NCBI RefSeq assembly: GCF_032062135.1
Contig: NC_092862.1
Span: 93,218,426-93,282,425 of the forward strand
Source of the DNA: Pyxicephalus adspersus
Taxonomy: Eukaryota > Chordata > Amphibia > Anura > Pyxicephalidae
DNA: 64,000 bases
Reading direction: 5' to 3'
In this document: piece after piece, positions 49,627 through 62,381 of the stretch
Layout: every line of letters starts with the position of its first letter
Position numbering within the stretch: the stretch's first letter is position 1
Made by a program: the position numbers and the translations under genes
The notes under the pieces: generated by a model
What the model saw: only the letters and a program-made list of their open reading frames with translations
Told to the model about the DNA's origin: nothing
The model's database searches: none

Positions 49627-51789
49627 TCTCAGTATCAATACCTTTACTAGGGGAGGGGTGGATATCTCCACCAGGACCCTCCTTCATAAACATAGACCCC
49701 GCGGTCCTTTTTTCGGATGAGCCCCAAGTCAGTTCTGCACAGGGGCCTACTGTCCATCACTGCTGGCTAGTTCCATCACTAAAGGCAGGTTACTAATTGT
49801 AGTTAACTGTATCAACAAGCTCAAAAATATAGCAAAGAGGACTTTTAAAGCATTTAACATAAATTATTATTTATAATTAATGTACTTCTATTAAAAATAT
49901 TTATTAAATATAAAAACAATATACATAATTATACAACTTGCAATGGCCTCAGTGTTTCTAGGGTTTGGTATCAATGAGCTCTTAAAGGTGATCTCCAGCC
50001 TTACCTTTTTTCTTCCACACTTACAGATAGTTCTTCCTGTTACAAAATTGAACAGTTCCATTTCTGTTTTTATCTTTTGAAGAAAGATTTTAATAAATTT
50101 GTTTGGTGGTATAACAAATTAGCACAAAGTAAAGGGACCTTAAAACAGTGTAGTCACTGTTATAAAAAAGGTTATAAAAAATGTTGTAAGGAATGCTGGG
50201 GTTTGCTGAGACATGGCAGGCAGTGGAGTTCAGACAGAAGCGAACAAGAACCTAACATACAAGTAGGTGTAGCATATCTATTTTATTACTATATAACATC
50301 ATTTTTAATAATCATAGTTTCACCATGTTGTGAACTGTTTCACCTATTTGGATGTCTTGATCAGTACATACAAGCTTCAAACTTTCCTTCTTCTACATGT
50401 GCTTTTTCTCTCATCCTAAAATGATTCCGTGGTGAGCTACATGTACAACGGTAAAACCATTCTTTTGCTCCAACTTGTTGTTGAATACCCAGCAACCTGT
50501 AACAAAGTGCTGTATCATAATAAACACAATTATTACTCACAGGGGTTGAGGCGTTTCCAGCACTTTTAAACTTGCAATTGGCTTCTTTATTCAGGAGTTG
50601 TTTTGGCAGGGACCATTACCACCTGTAAAGTACCTCCTTTTATAGCTAGTATGAATCTACAACTATATAAAATTTGCCAGTACTATAACTGTACTAGATA
50701 AGCTGCAACGGTATAATACAGAGGCCTAGCAAGGACTTCCTGAGCGCCCTAGATGGTAAAATAAAGTAAAAATTATAGTACTTGCGGGGCAGTGTCAAAA
50801 ACTTGCTACACCGACCTATCAATCGGAGAAACTGTTAATCATATTGACATAGCAGCCAACTGTTGGAGAGACTGTCCCTTTTAAATACCAAATCCTTCTG
50901 CCTCATCTTTACTCCTCATTTGCCCCTTTTTTTTTGGTCTGATATTGAGACTTCTAAAAAAGTATAGTATTAAACTACCAAAAGCATTAGTTGGTAAATT
51001 ATAAGACAAATAGCACAAAAATCACTTGTGGGCTTAAGCAGCAATTTCATGCATATTACTTATTTGCACACATAGAGGTGTGGGAGGGGTTTAAATTTGG
51101 TCTACAACGTTTAAATTGCTTAGAGTCATTGTAGAAAATTGGGAGGTATGTATTAATAGGCCACAAAGAAGGTCCAGAAATATAACGATTGTTGGTCTTG
51201 TGTCCCTGTTTGTCCCTATTTTGTATCCTGGAAACCCTATTTTCTGAAGCTGGGGTTTAATATTCAATGTCATTGTGTTTTCTCAGTTCCAGCTTTAACT
51301 TATGCATATCATTTAATTTAGTGTAGTGCGGTGTGGTTAGATCCTTATTGTCTGTGTACGTATATACAGTCTGTTTGTATATTTTCTCAGTACTTGGAAA
51401 AAGTCAAGGTCTAACACAGCATTTATAGTTTATTGAGGTAACTTTTATTGTTTAAAATGTGGTAATGTTGCAGCTTGTGTTAGGACTAAAGCAGGTAGGC
51501 TTCTTTGCTGCCTTTGATTTACAGGTCTGCAGATTTCTATTTACTTTGTTTAGTGTAATTACTCTTCTGGGGCTATGTTTGAAGTACTTTCATCCTTCAA
51601 CAGCCATCAAAAACCTTCTCATCTATATCTTTGTAATGTGTTGTATATTATACAGAAAGTCTTTACATTGGTGTTCAAACCTATAATGCATTCCCACTGA
51701 CAGCTAGCCACAAACTTGGCAAGTTATGAGTGGTAGCTGTTCAGATGGATCAATGCCTTTTTAACATCTCTGGTGTACTTGGGTTAAAA

Positions 51790-52159
51790 CAGGCAACAGG
51801 GCAAACTGCGGCCCAATAAGGTTGTTTCTCTGGCCCTTTGGGTGGTCCGTGGCGCTGGCCGTGCCACCTTGAGCAGGGTCAGGAGAAGGACCCCACTGGG
51901 CCAGCCAGAGCCGCAGAACACGTCCCCCATTTGTATCCCCGCTTGTGGAAGTGGGCGGGCTGTGTCACTGCACACAACCCGCCACTCTCCCATTGCAGGC
52001 TCAGATCTGTGATGGGAGAGTGGGTGGGGTTATGCCATCATGACGTCACGTTTAGTGGCGTCATGATGGCATAACCCTGCCCTCTCTCATCGGCCCAGTC
52101 CCTCTGTCAAATTTGATATCAGATTGTGGCCTCTGACTGAAAAGCTTTCCCCACCCCTG
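51790..52159. mobile_element. 370-bp hAT (Charlie-like) MITE with 8-bp target duplication
   Basis: The 8-bp duplication ggttaaaa is at 51782-51789 and 52160-52167. The element begins caggcaacagggcaaactgc and ends gctttccccacccctg, which resemble Charlie-type ends (CAGGGGT...ACCCCTG) with divergence on the left. It is GC-rich and contains a 23-bp palindrome. Reading frames on both strands carry no transposase motif. Located in the intron between exons 1 and 2. Confidence 0.85.
52027..52077. repeat. 23-bp palindrome with a consensus CRE in its stem
   Basis: Left arm 52027-52049 and right arm 52055-52077 pair at 22 of 23 positions around a 5-base loop (gttta). The left arm includes tgacgtca (52041-52048), the full CREB/ATF site; the right arm has ggcgtcat in the mirrored place. 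It lies inside the hAT MITE. Confidence 0.8.
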
Positions 52160-52902
52160 GGTTAAAACATACTACTATAAGCTTTTTCAACTGTCCCAGA
52201 TGCCAAACATCTATCAAATCCTGGGATCCATTTCTACTACTGAGTGCTCAAGAATAGTGCTGTTGTACACAGTCTAGCAAAATACTTCTGCAATGTGACA
52301 AAAAGCAAACTCCATGTGCAGGATTTCCTTTAAGCTGTTGGCCATCGGTGGGCAGAACATAGCCGATCCAGTGACAGGAATGAACAGGACATTTCTTCAG
52401 TGGAGACAAAGAACCACAAAAACATTTTGTTTGAAAGGTTTGGAACCCATGTTAGGCTAATTGCTATATTGTCCCTTCTATGCCAGTTTTTGGGTTGCTC
52501 CCTTTTCTTGTTCTTGTGTCCCTGACAAAAAGTTGGGGGGAAATCACAGGAACAGGAACACAGACCACAATTCAACCGGACTAAGCAAACCTTTATAAAT
52601 CTCATAAGACAAATATCATTTGCAATCCAAACAGTTGTGATACTAAGTTTTACTTACTTGTTTTTGTAGTAATTAAAAAGTACTATATAAGATAATTTAT
52701 TATGAGGTCATGTTACTTTAATCTACGAAAGCATTAATATTGGTGAATGCAAACTAGCTAAAGAGCTATTTATGCATTGCTTGCAGAAAACCTTATACTC
52801 CATGTAGTTCTCTACTTTAAGTAGAAAACCTTAAGCCCTTAAGGTTACCTATATATTACCCCTAACCTTCTTTAAGGTATAGCAGCTGAAAAAGGTAACC
52901 AA

Positions 52903-53035
52903 TATACTACTACTATTATTATATATTTTATTTATTTCGAAATAATATGCAGCCCTGTAGAATTAAAAAGGGAACTGCAGATGACAAACCTGCATATATA
53001 ACAAGCACAAACTATGACACAGAAGGGCAGGACCA
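52903..53035 (-). mobile_element. Degraded Rex1-like LINE 3' tail (probable)
   Basis: An ACT/ATT-rich run is followed by a tail-like order of phrases (gcagccctgtagaattaaa, cagatgacaaac, gacacagaagggcagga) that parallels the two copies above, with more divergence. It lies within the intron between exons 1 and 2. Confidence 0.45.
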
Positions 53036-53831
53036 CCATCAGAAATTTCTGGGCCCCATGCTAGTTAAGCTTCCTGTCCCCCTCCCCCCTTCTAAAAGTT
53101 CCAGCATTGCAAAAGTGTAGTTATTTTGATTGGGTTATGGTACAGAAATGCCCTTTGTCCCCACTGGCATGGAAGCTGTGCTGAAGGGACCCTGCCATAA
53201 GTACCTAGAGATCAGTAAGTCCACCACAATAGATATATATATATATTTCAAAGACACCACTTTGTTATGTGTGGTCTGACTCTAAAAGATGTAAAAATCT
53301 ACTCATTTACTCATACTAATATAATGAACTGATTTCCTAATGCCTAATTGCATACATTTCTTGGTTTTCTGATAGAGGCAATAATGTAAAATAAAAAATG
53401 ATATAAAAAAAATTGCATTTCTTAAAAATGATTGCTTGCATGTACAGGACGCCTCCTTTTGAATGGGGCTTCCCTGCTCGCTGGTTCAGGACGGAGGCTT
53501 GAAGGGAGATTGGGCAGTTTGCATGACTTGCAGAAGAAATCTTTTGCTAAACACAGATGAGGTTGTGGGTGATCTTAGGGGGTGATATCTTTCTGTAGCC
53601 TCTTGCAACTCTTTAATGACCAAGGCAAAGTCTGCAGCTGTTTCTTTTTGCATATCAAAACACAGCTTGCTCCAGACATTAATGAATGTCTAGTCTCCAT
53701 AAAGTTTTTTTTTGGTTTTGTTTTGTTTGTGATTATCTCACAGTGAGGATTGTTTTACAGTTACTGACACCATGCTGCCTAATGATATGTTGAGACAAAA
53801 ATCTGTATTAATTGCATTTATTAAAATAATG

Positions 53832-53912
53832 TACCTGTTCTGATTTACATACAAATTCAACTTAAGAACAACCCTACAGTTCCTATCTCCTATGCAACCC
53901 GGGGACTACCTG
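53832..53912 (-). mobile_element. Solo terminal fragment of a Tigger-like element
   Basis: On the minus strand it starts TA-caggtagtccccgggttgc and continues gttcttaagttgaatttgta and cagaacaggt. This is a terminus I associate with Tigger/mariner-type repeats in vertebrates. Only one end is present. It lies 70 bp before exon 2, so its insertion point is close to the splice acceptor. Confidence 0.6.
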
Positions 53913-53981
53913 TATTTGCAATGCTTCAGTGATAACAATTAAACTCTTTTTATACTTTATTTTATTTTATTTTTTTTTTAG

Positions 53982-54032
53982 TTGCAAATGAAGCTGGTGA
54001 CAAAAATGCACGACCCCTGGCAAGATTTGCTA
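53982..54032 (+). CDS. Internal exon 2 of 3 of an unrecognised spliced gene
   Basis: A 51-bp micro-exon with a strong acceptor (a T-run ending in AG) and a consensus donor, gtaagt. It enters in phase 1: the first two bases TT complete a codon begun by the final G of the exon at 48340, giving Val. It then reads ANEAGDKNARPLARFA and leaves one base, again phase 1. Codons are balanced and less AT-biased than the flanks. The basic ARPLARFAR stretch runs into the RSKSQNS motif of the next exon, which resembles a basophilic-kinase target. No stop is present in this frame, and both alternative frames are stopped or break the phase. The protein family is not recognised. Confidence 0.75.
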
Positions 54033-57000
54033 GTAAGTACAGAGTCATTAACATTATCTCTATAATACAAACTGTATATACATATTATTTCAATCTTTTT
54101 TTGACATGCTTAGGACAATGGTTTTGGTTAAGATTTTTCTTTCATTTTGAGTTGTATGTCATTTCATGTAAGTTTATAAAATAAACTCTGACAAACTAGT
54201 GGGAAAAGACATTACAGAGACATTTAGGGGCTTAGAACCACAATATCATTTTTAGTTTATTCAATATATAGACAATTGTGTTGAATTATTGTATCATGTG
54301 ATATGACTATCCTTTAAACTTTTTAAATCATTCATCATCATAATTGAAACTTTTTCAGTTACCTTTATTGCTATCACAAGGGGACTATCCACAAGCTTAT
54401 TTAAAGGGATTATTTATCCAAAAGTCGCCTATTTAATGATAGGGAATGGCATGATTGGGTTGAGTTTGAGTGGAAAATGTGTGGTATAATAACTAAATTG
54501 CTTTGCTTTTTCAATCTACCTTCCTTGCATCTCTCCACCTGTGTAAGCATGCAGTTCAAAAATACAAAGGTATAAAAGGAGAATAGGTAGAGACAGGTAG
54601 AGAGCAATGTGTGTTGCTTTCTGCTGCAATGGAGGTTCAGCCAAATGCTTTTCAGGCTGAAAAGTTAATGCAATTCCAAGAAAAAAAAAAGACATTATGG
54701 ACAGAAGAGCATAAAACATTTATTATTGTATTTAAATGTATTTCAAATTTTGAATAGAGTAGGGTAAGGTTAAAACCATTTAAACTTTTTTCTATTGCTA
54801 TAATATTAATTTCAGTAGGGACATTTCTTTTTACTTTCTGTTTTGTTGACCAAACAGAAAGTTAGAAAAAATCCATAACTGGAGAATTGTTTTCCCTAAC
54901 AAAGTAGACATGGGAATAAGGAGGGCCTGTCAAATATTGCTACCTGGTTACTATTTCTGAACCAAAAAGCAGAAACTACATATACCATACAATGTGCTTG
55001 TTAGTTAAAGTTAGCCACTAACCTTTTAACCTTAAAAGCTATGCAATGGATACTTCCAGAGAAATGCAATGGCTCCCTATATCACGACCTGGGTTGGCCC
55101 TATGAGAAATCTATCCCTAGGAATAAGTGTCCCCATGGGAAGTTGTCCCCTCTATATTATTATAGTAGTAACCTAAAATTCTAATTTACTATCTTTATAT
55201 TCCCAGAGGCACTAGAGATTAGGACAATTATAGAAACAAAATCTATTTTTGGGTTTAAAAAAAATTTAAAAACAGGTTTTATCTAGCTATACTTTAGGAA
55301 TATTTTATCACATAATTGTTATCACATATTTAGGTGACTTAGAGTGACATATGGCTGATGGTATTTGTATTAAATGTAGGGTTCCCAGTTGTGGTTGCAT
55401 TAATACAAATATCCACATGGTGGCAACAAAAGTCTTGTAGTAAAGAAAGCATAGAGCAGTGAAAAAGATTATCACAAAGAAACAGAAGCAGATATAAGCA
55501 TATACAGTTAATTTAGGATCATTAAAAACATAAATATATTTAACCTATTATTACAATATATTGATTTAGTGTAAGGAAAGCTAATATAAATATAAGAGGC
55601 ATATAAAAAAGAGGCATGAAAAAGTGTTTTGTAGTGTTTGGCATAATTATACTCTATATTATACTATTTTGCTCTCTGTTTAGGACTTTTATCATTTCTG
55701 TTAGTAGTCCACCAATTGCAATATCAAAGTGAAAATAATATTTGTTTCTGTTTAGGAGAAAAAGACCTTTTCAAGACATTGGGCCTGATTTATTAAAGCT
55801 CTCCAAGACTGGAGAAGATAGATGATCATGGTCGAACATGGGCAATCCAGCAAACCTGGATTGAATTTGTTAAAAATCCTTTGCTCTTATCTGGCAACTG
55901 TTTTCAATCCTGGACCATATCCATTGCAGGATTCCATGATAGTCTATCATCTCCACAGTCTTTGAGTGCTTTCATAATTCAGACCCATTCTGTTATGGTA
56001 CTCAATAACAAAACCTCTGTCCCAAGTCAAAAACAATATTGGTGTCAATTACAAACTTTTCAAAAAGCCTGTGAAAACAGTGCTCCTATCAAGTGTGTAG
56101 CAACTGTCCTATATTTGGTTAAAACTAGTTGCCACTGAATAACTCATCATAACAATCCTTTAAAACACAAATGCACAGATCTTTCAATTTAACCATGTGG
56201 AAGATCATTTTAGTGGTGATCATCAATCGGGCTAAATTTTTTTTAACATTTTGCACTATTTATTTACTTGCTAAGTTAAATAGTTAAGAATTAATATGGG
56301 GGAGTAACATCAGCATCTGAGCATTGTGGAAGGAGGATGTAGACAAAAGAGCAGCTACTGATAGTAGTGACAATAGTGGCGGAAGCTGCAATTGGACAAC
56401 CCTTCAAAGTATGAAGCGTTGAAGATTTTGCAAATAACCATAAAAAACTGTTTTAACTTTCAAGTAAAGACCACAGAAGATGGCATAGACATGAGATAAT
56501 GGTTTACGTAAAAGAAAATTGATTTGGAACATTCAATGGTCAACTTTATTGATAATTGTTAGAGATAGGCAATAGTTTACTTTTTGGTGCTTTGTAACTC
56601 ATGCTACTACCAAACTCCTAGGCATAAATTAAGGTATATGCAAGAACATCTTGAACTCATTTTTCCTATTCCCATTAGGCAACATTATAGGAACAACTAA
56701 GTTTAAATAGGTATAATAATATAATTAACAACAATATTTTATAGTAAATACATATGCCTAAACCTTCAAAATGTTGCTTCATAAAAAAGCCTGTTTGTAT
56801 CCTTAGACTAGCCAGGTAATTTAAAGGGCAATAGAAAAGCACTAATAAAGATATGCATTGTGTTGTAACCCATAGTGAAGAATCCAGTTTTAATGGTAAT
56901 AATAAATTATGATTTCTGATTAGCTATTCTCAGCATTTTTTGGACTTTTCTACTTGATGATAATGCATTGTTTAATCATTATGAAATTCTCACCCTATTA

Positions 57001-57148
57001 TGACCTTCACAGTGGTAACATGAGTGGTGTCCTGTATTTCCTCCCTAGCCCTGGACAGTGTATAGTGGACAGGACAATAAAGCAAGGCTAAAGGGGTGAA
57101 CAGCTGATGTTTTACATTTATAACTTGTATGCCTTTTGACATTTTTAG
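54033..57148 (+). other. Intron between candidate exons 2 and 3
   Basis: A 3.1-kb interval bounded by gtaagt and a T-rich tract ending tttttag. It contains one palindromic MITE (55781-55985) and an 11-bp perfect hairpin (actttctgttt and its complement, about 54834-54863). Otherwise it is AT-rich sequence with no recognised feature. Confidence 0.7.
55781..55985. repeat. Palindromic MITE, family A, copy 6
   Basis: Starts gggcctgatttattaaagc and ends ctttcataattcagaccc. The inner part carries gatgatcatggtcgaac and the partner ccatgatagtctatcat, a variant interior shared in part with copy 3. Located in the intron between exons 2 and 3. Confidence 0.7.
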
Positions 57149-57314
57149 GGTCTAAGTCTCAGAACAGCCTGTGGAATACAATCATCAGTGGGCTAAATCT
57201 TAAGGAAAAACAAAAGCCGGCAATCGTTACTGATTCTCGTAGCCCAGAAGAGATCTTAGCAGATGAGTTGCCACAGATCGACAGTCCAGATGCCATTCCG
57301 AAAACATCTATCAG
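57149..57314 (+). CDS. Internal exon 3 of 3 of an unrecognised spliced gene
   Basis: The acceptor is tttttag and the donor follows ATCAG as gtttga. The first two bases GG join the A left by the previous exon to give Arg. There are then 54 sense codons and two bases (phase 2). Visible motifs are RSKSQNSLWN, NTIISGLNLKEK and SRSPEEILADELP, ending near DAIPKTSI. The segment is Ser/Pro and acid rich after residue 25, which suggests a disordered cytosolic region with phosphorylation sites; that is inference. GC content and codon use stand out from the surrounding AT-rich DNA. Translation past the donor quickly becomes hydrophobic, low-complexity and AT-rich, as expected for intron. The next exon, which must start in phase 2, was not found before the window end. 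I cannot name the gene. Confidence 0.82.
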
Positions 57315-59254
57315 GTTTGATGAAAACTATTCCAGATCTTATTTTCTATTGCCATTGTATCTAAATCTTGAGCACTTAAAACTCCTTTTTAATTTTTTTA
57401 TTCCTCTGATAATTATCAAGTCTGCAACATAAATTGGCAACTATGAAAATTCTGTTCACGGTAGAAGTATTTTAGCTTTGCAGTTGATATTCTTCTCTAT
57501 CATGTTTCACAGGCCAATGAACTGATCCTAAATCAATTTTTAGACCTGAAAAGGCTGGAAATAATGATAAGGTTGAATGCAAATCATAGTATTTTAGTTG
57601 GGTAACTGCAAAATAAATGACCGTGCATGTATTTAGGTTTGAAGAAATGTACTAATGCACCTTTTCCTTGTACCTTTCATATGATCAGAAGATTTGCTTA
57701 TTTGCTTCAGTCGGTCAACTTATGCTCATGTACTTAAATGTGGAGCAAATGAAGCACACAGAATGTTAGCGAGAAAACCATTTTCCTGACATTTTCAGTT
57801 TGTTCCCGTCCAGTGGTAACCATTTGCTAATAGTGTAACTACTATAATTATTCTAAATAGTCATCATTCAGTTTAGTTTGCTTTACAAAACATGCTGGTA
57901 GTAGCATTTCTTTTTTTCCAAAAAGAACTGAACATGATTTCAAAAATCCATTTTCTCTACATATCATTGTCAGGATATTGAGATTCACAGATTTTCCACC
58001 TCCATGTATTTCCTTTATATGACCACACTTTTTTATTTTGGATGCAAGGTGTGCCGGGAGCCTCATGTGTCTAGTTGTCAAGTGTCCTTTCTGCAGGACA
58101 ATACCCCTTTCCCTTAATTTCCCTTAGCAGCACCTGGCCCACTTCCATAATAATTCTGGTTGCAGGATATTGTTACATGTTTTTCAAAAGTGTTAATTTT
58201 AATTTTTTTAAGTTACATGTTATTTTGCTCTTTATTGTGCATGGTCCTATCTTGTACTTTTGCTTCTGGGTTATATAGCATATGAATAATCTGCTATGGT
58301 GGTATGTTCAACCTAGTTCCTATTGCAAGTTCCTATTGCAAGTTTCCTTAGGGCAACAACATTAGGTAATTTAGACATGATATCACCCTTACAGCTCTAG
58401 GATTAACAAATCTGTAAACAAAAAGTTGTAAAGAATCTAAAATTGGATTCAAAATCCTAATGAGGTATTGATGATTAGTGGGAAAGAGTTTAATCTCTAT
58501 TAAGTATACTTCAGAAAGGTTTAGCATGCCTTAAAAAGCACTTTGAATTTTACTACTGCTTTTGCATATATTAAACTTTATTTCTAAAAGATTTAAATTT
58601 AAGGCGGGATAAGGAGAGATGATGATTGAAGAATAATTTAAGTATATCTCTTTAACAACATAAGGTGGTCAATGATTACTGAATGTCATTGAGTTGACAT
58701 GTCACATGTGGACACCAACCCTTGGGGGTATTTCTAACCTCTATGTCCAAATTGACTTTCAAAATGGCTATTCGATGTGCTGAAGATTGCAAGTCAATAG
58801 CAGAACACATCAGTTAACCATGTTTGGAACCTAAGATGAGCTGTACATATATCATTAGGTAACAATGACCAGTACCACCAAAAGTCACCTGTCATGTTAA
58901 AGAAAATTGAGTAGTGAAAGGCACAAAGGCTATATTGCAATAGACTCCTGAAGTACAATTCCTGCAGTTCTGAAAGATATAGTTTATCAAGTTGATGATA
59001 TTAGACGGATTATAGGCAGGAGCAGGGGCTCACAAATATTATGAAGTATTATCCGTTATCCTACTTATTGAAGAAGGCTATGTATATGTGAAAATGCAAA
59101 AGGAGGAAGGAAGAAGTGGAAATAATCTAGTGCAATAAAGAGTTTTTGTAGACAGAGCATTTTTAATCCACTTGTTTAATGAAATAACATTTTTTAAAAA
59201 TCTTTCATTTCAGAGAAACTTTTGAGTCCTGAAAAACTACCTTCCTTTCTTTAT
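57315..59254. other. Presumed intron 3 or downstream DNA; nothing recognised
   Basis: AT-rich sequence after the gtttga donor. I looked for a phase-2 acceptor followed by coding sequence and saw none that was convincing. There are no clear repeats apart from a short duplicated phrase (gttcctattgcaa) near 58315-58342. Confidence 0.4.
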
Positions 59255-60385
59255 TTTTGATACATTTTATTGAATTTCCTATAATTAAAGCAAAGAAGTA
59301 AAACATGCAGTAAAGTAAAACATGAATAACAGTTAATACAATTTAGAACTACAAACTATAAACAATACAATATCAAAATAAAAATGTAAGGAAATCTAAG
59401 GACAGAAAACAAAAAGGGGAGGGGGGTATGGACTGGGAAACAAAGCTGCATAAATCAATTACCAATATACTGAAACCATAGCAGTTATGGGACTTCATGG
59501 AGTTTTACCTATGGGGACCAGACTTGATCAAACTTGGACATGGTGTCAAACCACATTGCACAATTTTCATTACAGAGAAACCTTGACGTTTTTGCTTTAC
59601 CTGGGAAACTGTCAAAACACTTGCCTGGAGGATGAGAAGATAATTTGTGCAAGTGGTGAGGCACCATGTACCAGGGCATGAGTAGCTTGTAAATGGCCTC
59701 AATAGTAGACTCGTTCACACTGCAATGATCTACCATGTCCAAAATTTGTAGCCATTCCTCTTAATCCATTTGTATTCCCAAATATAATTCCCACTTACGT
59801 GTATATGATAGTGGTGGGGACTGTTGCTTGAGCAATAAAAGGTCATACAGAATAGAGATTAGTCCCTTAGTCTGTGGCTCCTTCAAACATATACTTTCAA
59901 ATGTTGTTAAAGTGGTAAGGGGTTAGGAGCCTTTTATCCCTTCTTAAACTAATCAAGGGTACTAACACCGTTTCTTGATAAAAAGTTGTGTCATTTATAA
60001 AGGTCATTTGCGACCCATCAACAAAACACTGGCTTGTTTTCCACACTCTGGGAAAAATTAGGGTTCCCAAAAATTGTTGTGATAGGTGAGAGGTGCATGT
60101 GGAAACAATAGTATTCTAGAACATTTCACATAGACATAAGGAATGAATCACCACCGGGTTGGAAATCCGTGATCTAGCCTTCGCTGGTGTTCATAAAATC
60201 ATCTCAATAGAGACTGGGTCAATAGCATTTTCTTCAAGGGACCTCCACAAGGGGGGTTTAATTTTGATATGCTGGGACATCAGGGGAGCAATCTGGGCTG
60301 CAAGGAAATATTTGGTAACATGGGGAATGGACAAGCCTCCCCTGTGCAAACTACCGTCCTTTCTTTGGGACTTCATTTAGGTTTT
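59255..60385 (-). mobile_element. L1/Tx1-type LINE, ORF2 C-terminal remnant and 3' end
   Basis: On the minus strand, fragments in several frames follow the order of an L1-clade ORF2 C-terminus. SLHRGGLSIPHVTKYFLAAQ (60360-60300) is followed by text like KEPQTKGLISILYDLLLLKQ and RKWELYLGIQMD near 59780-59900. Then come EAIYKLLMPWYMVPHHLHKL (about 59690-59630) and SHPPGKCFDSF. The last normally precedes a zinc-knuckle-like Cys/His motif, which is lost. The left end below 59480 is AT-rich 3' sequence. The reverse transcriptase core and 5' parts are absent. Confidence 0.7.
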
Positions 60386-62378
60386 GACATTATGTTTTTG
60401 TATTTAATTTGTAATTTTGTTGTATGCTTTACTACAAAATAAAATGTGTAATGACTGCTTAGTAAATACAATTTTAATGTTTCACAAAGCCTAATTTAAT
60501 GGCACACAAGTTTATTTATTCACTTTAGCATTTGAAAACAGATTATTTTACATTATCACTCGTATATCTATTAATGTTTTTTTTTCTGTTCCTATTTGTA
60601 TCTGATGCTGAATTAAAGTGGACCAGCCATTCATTTCTAATCAGAGCCATGTGTTGATACTTTCCTGTAACCGTCTGTGGTTCTTTGTTCTAGATAATGG
60701 CCACATCAAGCAGTTTTTGCTTGCCTTTTCATTTCAGCATTCATTAAAGCATCAACATAGTTTTACTGTGCAGGATTAAAGATGCCCAGGGCACAGAAGG
60801 CTGACTTCACAAAACTATAATGATTACTTTTTTCACCAATGTCACTTGCTTATTAAAATTAAAATATGAAAACAATAGTTACATGCCTAAAAATAATTGC
60901 TATTACAAGTAACATGAATGTTAACTTACTAAACTAAGCATATTTATTTATTTATTTAGTATGTTTTATCAATTTATAATGTTGCTTTGAGGTTTTACTG
61001 TGCAGAAATATGGCAGAAGCTCACCACCACCAACAAAGTTTTGTTCCTTCTTAAAATGAGACTCCCCAAAATTGTCAGATGCCAGAACAATATCAATCCC
61101 TGCCACAAAAACTACAACTATGAGAACTTAAACATAAATGTATTTATTTTGCACAAGAAGTTAAGCCCAATAAAATATTTAAAAATCCTTTTAAATGATA
61201 TGGGGCATATTGTTCAAACAAGCTTGGATTGAGAATTCAGTTTGCACCTTTATAGCTCCTAGTGAGCCCTTAGATGCAGACTCCCTTTGAATGGAAACTT
61301 AGGCTGGTTAGGCATGTCCTACTGTTTCTATTCAATGGACCATAGAGTATGCTGTGTGCCTAAGCTCCATGCTGATTTTAGGCATGCTTAGAACAGTAAA
61401 GGCTCTGCAGACTACATGGTAGGTAAGTATCACCTATACACTCACCTCACAGGATTGTTAGCTTGGGTATGCCCCCACTGTTCCCGTTAGTCACAAGGCA
61501 ACCTTTTGGAAAGTGAAACAGTGGAAGGCATTCCAAATCTTTAAGGCATACTTTCTACTTTGAGGCTCTGGAAATTATCACGCATAAAAACTCACCTATG
61601 CAGTGCCAACCCTTGCATTTAGAATGAAGCCCAAAATCTATGTGGACATTCTCAATTTCACACCCCTAGCATTAGATTTAAAAATGGTGAAATAGTTTTA
61701 TAATATGCTCTTTCATAGTTTGCAAGATTGCTTCAATAAAAAAGAAAGAAATTATTTAAGATAATGAGAATTATTGATTAATTGTATACCAGACTGAGAA
61801 GGATCAATTATCCAGGGCATCGGTACTCACAAAATGTAATTAGCTACTAGAAATATCAGAAGCTGAATCAACCATTGGTCATGAACTTTCTGAAGATTTG
61901 TTAAGCAACACTGTAAATTATTGATAGCCCAGAAAAACACTACTTTATGTTGTTTACAGTACTAACTTCAACATTAACTTGTGAGGAGTATACAATAACC
62001 AAGAAAAAGCAAAATATGACATTAGTTTATAATTTTTTGCTCTTGAGTACACAAGGTAATTGTAAACACCCATGGAACAGTTTTTTCTTTTTTCTTCTAC
62101 GTACTGTACTGCTCATAGAGCACGTATGATGAGTGGAACATGCAGGAAATAAGTATTGATCAAGATTTATTAACCTGCCATTGATTTATGAATGTGCAAG
62201 CAGTATAGACGTATTTATATTCTTGAGGCACCATTCTGGAAAAATGCAATATTCAAAGTTCAGATTGCTTCAAGTTCGGTTTAAGGACAGTTCATCCAAT
62301 TTAAAGAAAAAAAAATTTCAGAATATCCATACTGTAGCTACTGTATAAATTAATATTGCAAGATGAAACTCTGTTGCC

Positions 62379-62380
<2 letters not shown>
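60386..62380. other. Intergenic or intronic DNA; no gene seen
   Basis: AT-rich, without recognised repeats. A stretch at about 60610-60800 (gtggaccagccattcattt, ccgtctgtggttctttgttc) is less AT-biased and could be conserved non-coding sequence; that is only an impression. A 7-kb search for an exon in phase 2 gave none. Confidence 0.3.

Positions 62381-62381
<1 letters not shown>

Larger units (their letters stand above)
48473..53981 (+). other. Intron between candidate exons 1 and 2, with repeats
   Basis: This 5.5-kb interval starts with GT and ends with a long T-tract and AG. It holds a palindromic MITE (49406-49626), a hAT MITE (51790-52159), a degraded Rex1 tail (52903-53035) and a Tigger-like terminal fragment (53832-53912). 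I see no further exon in it. Confidence 0.55.
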
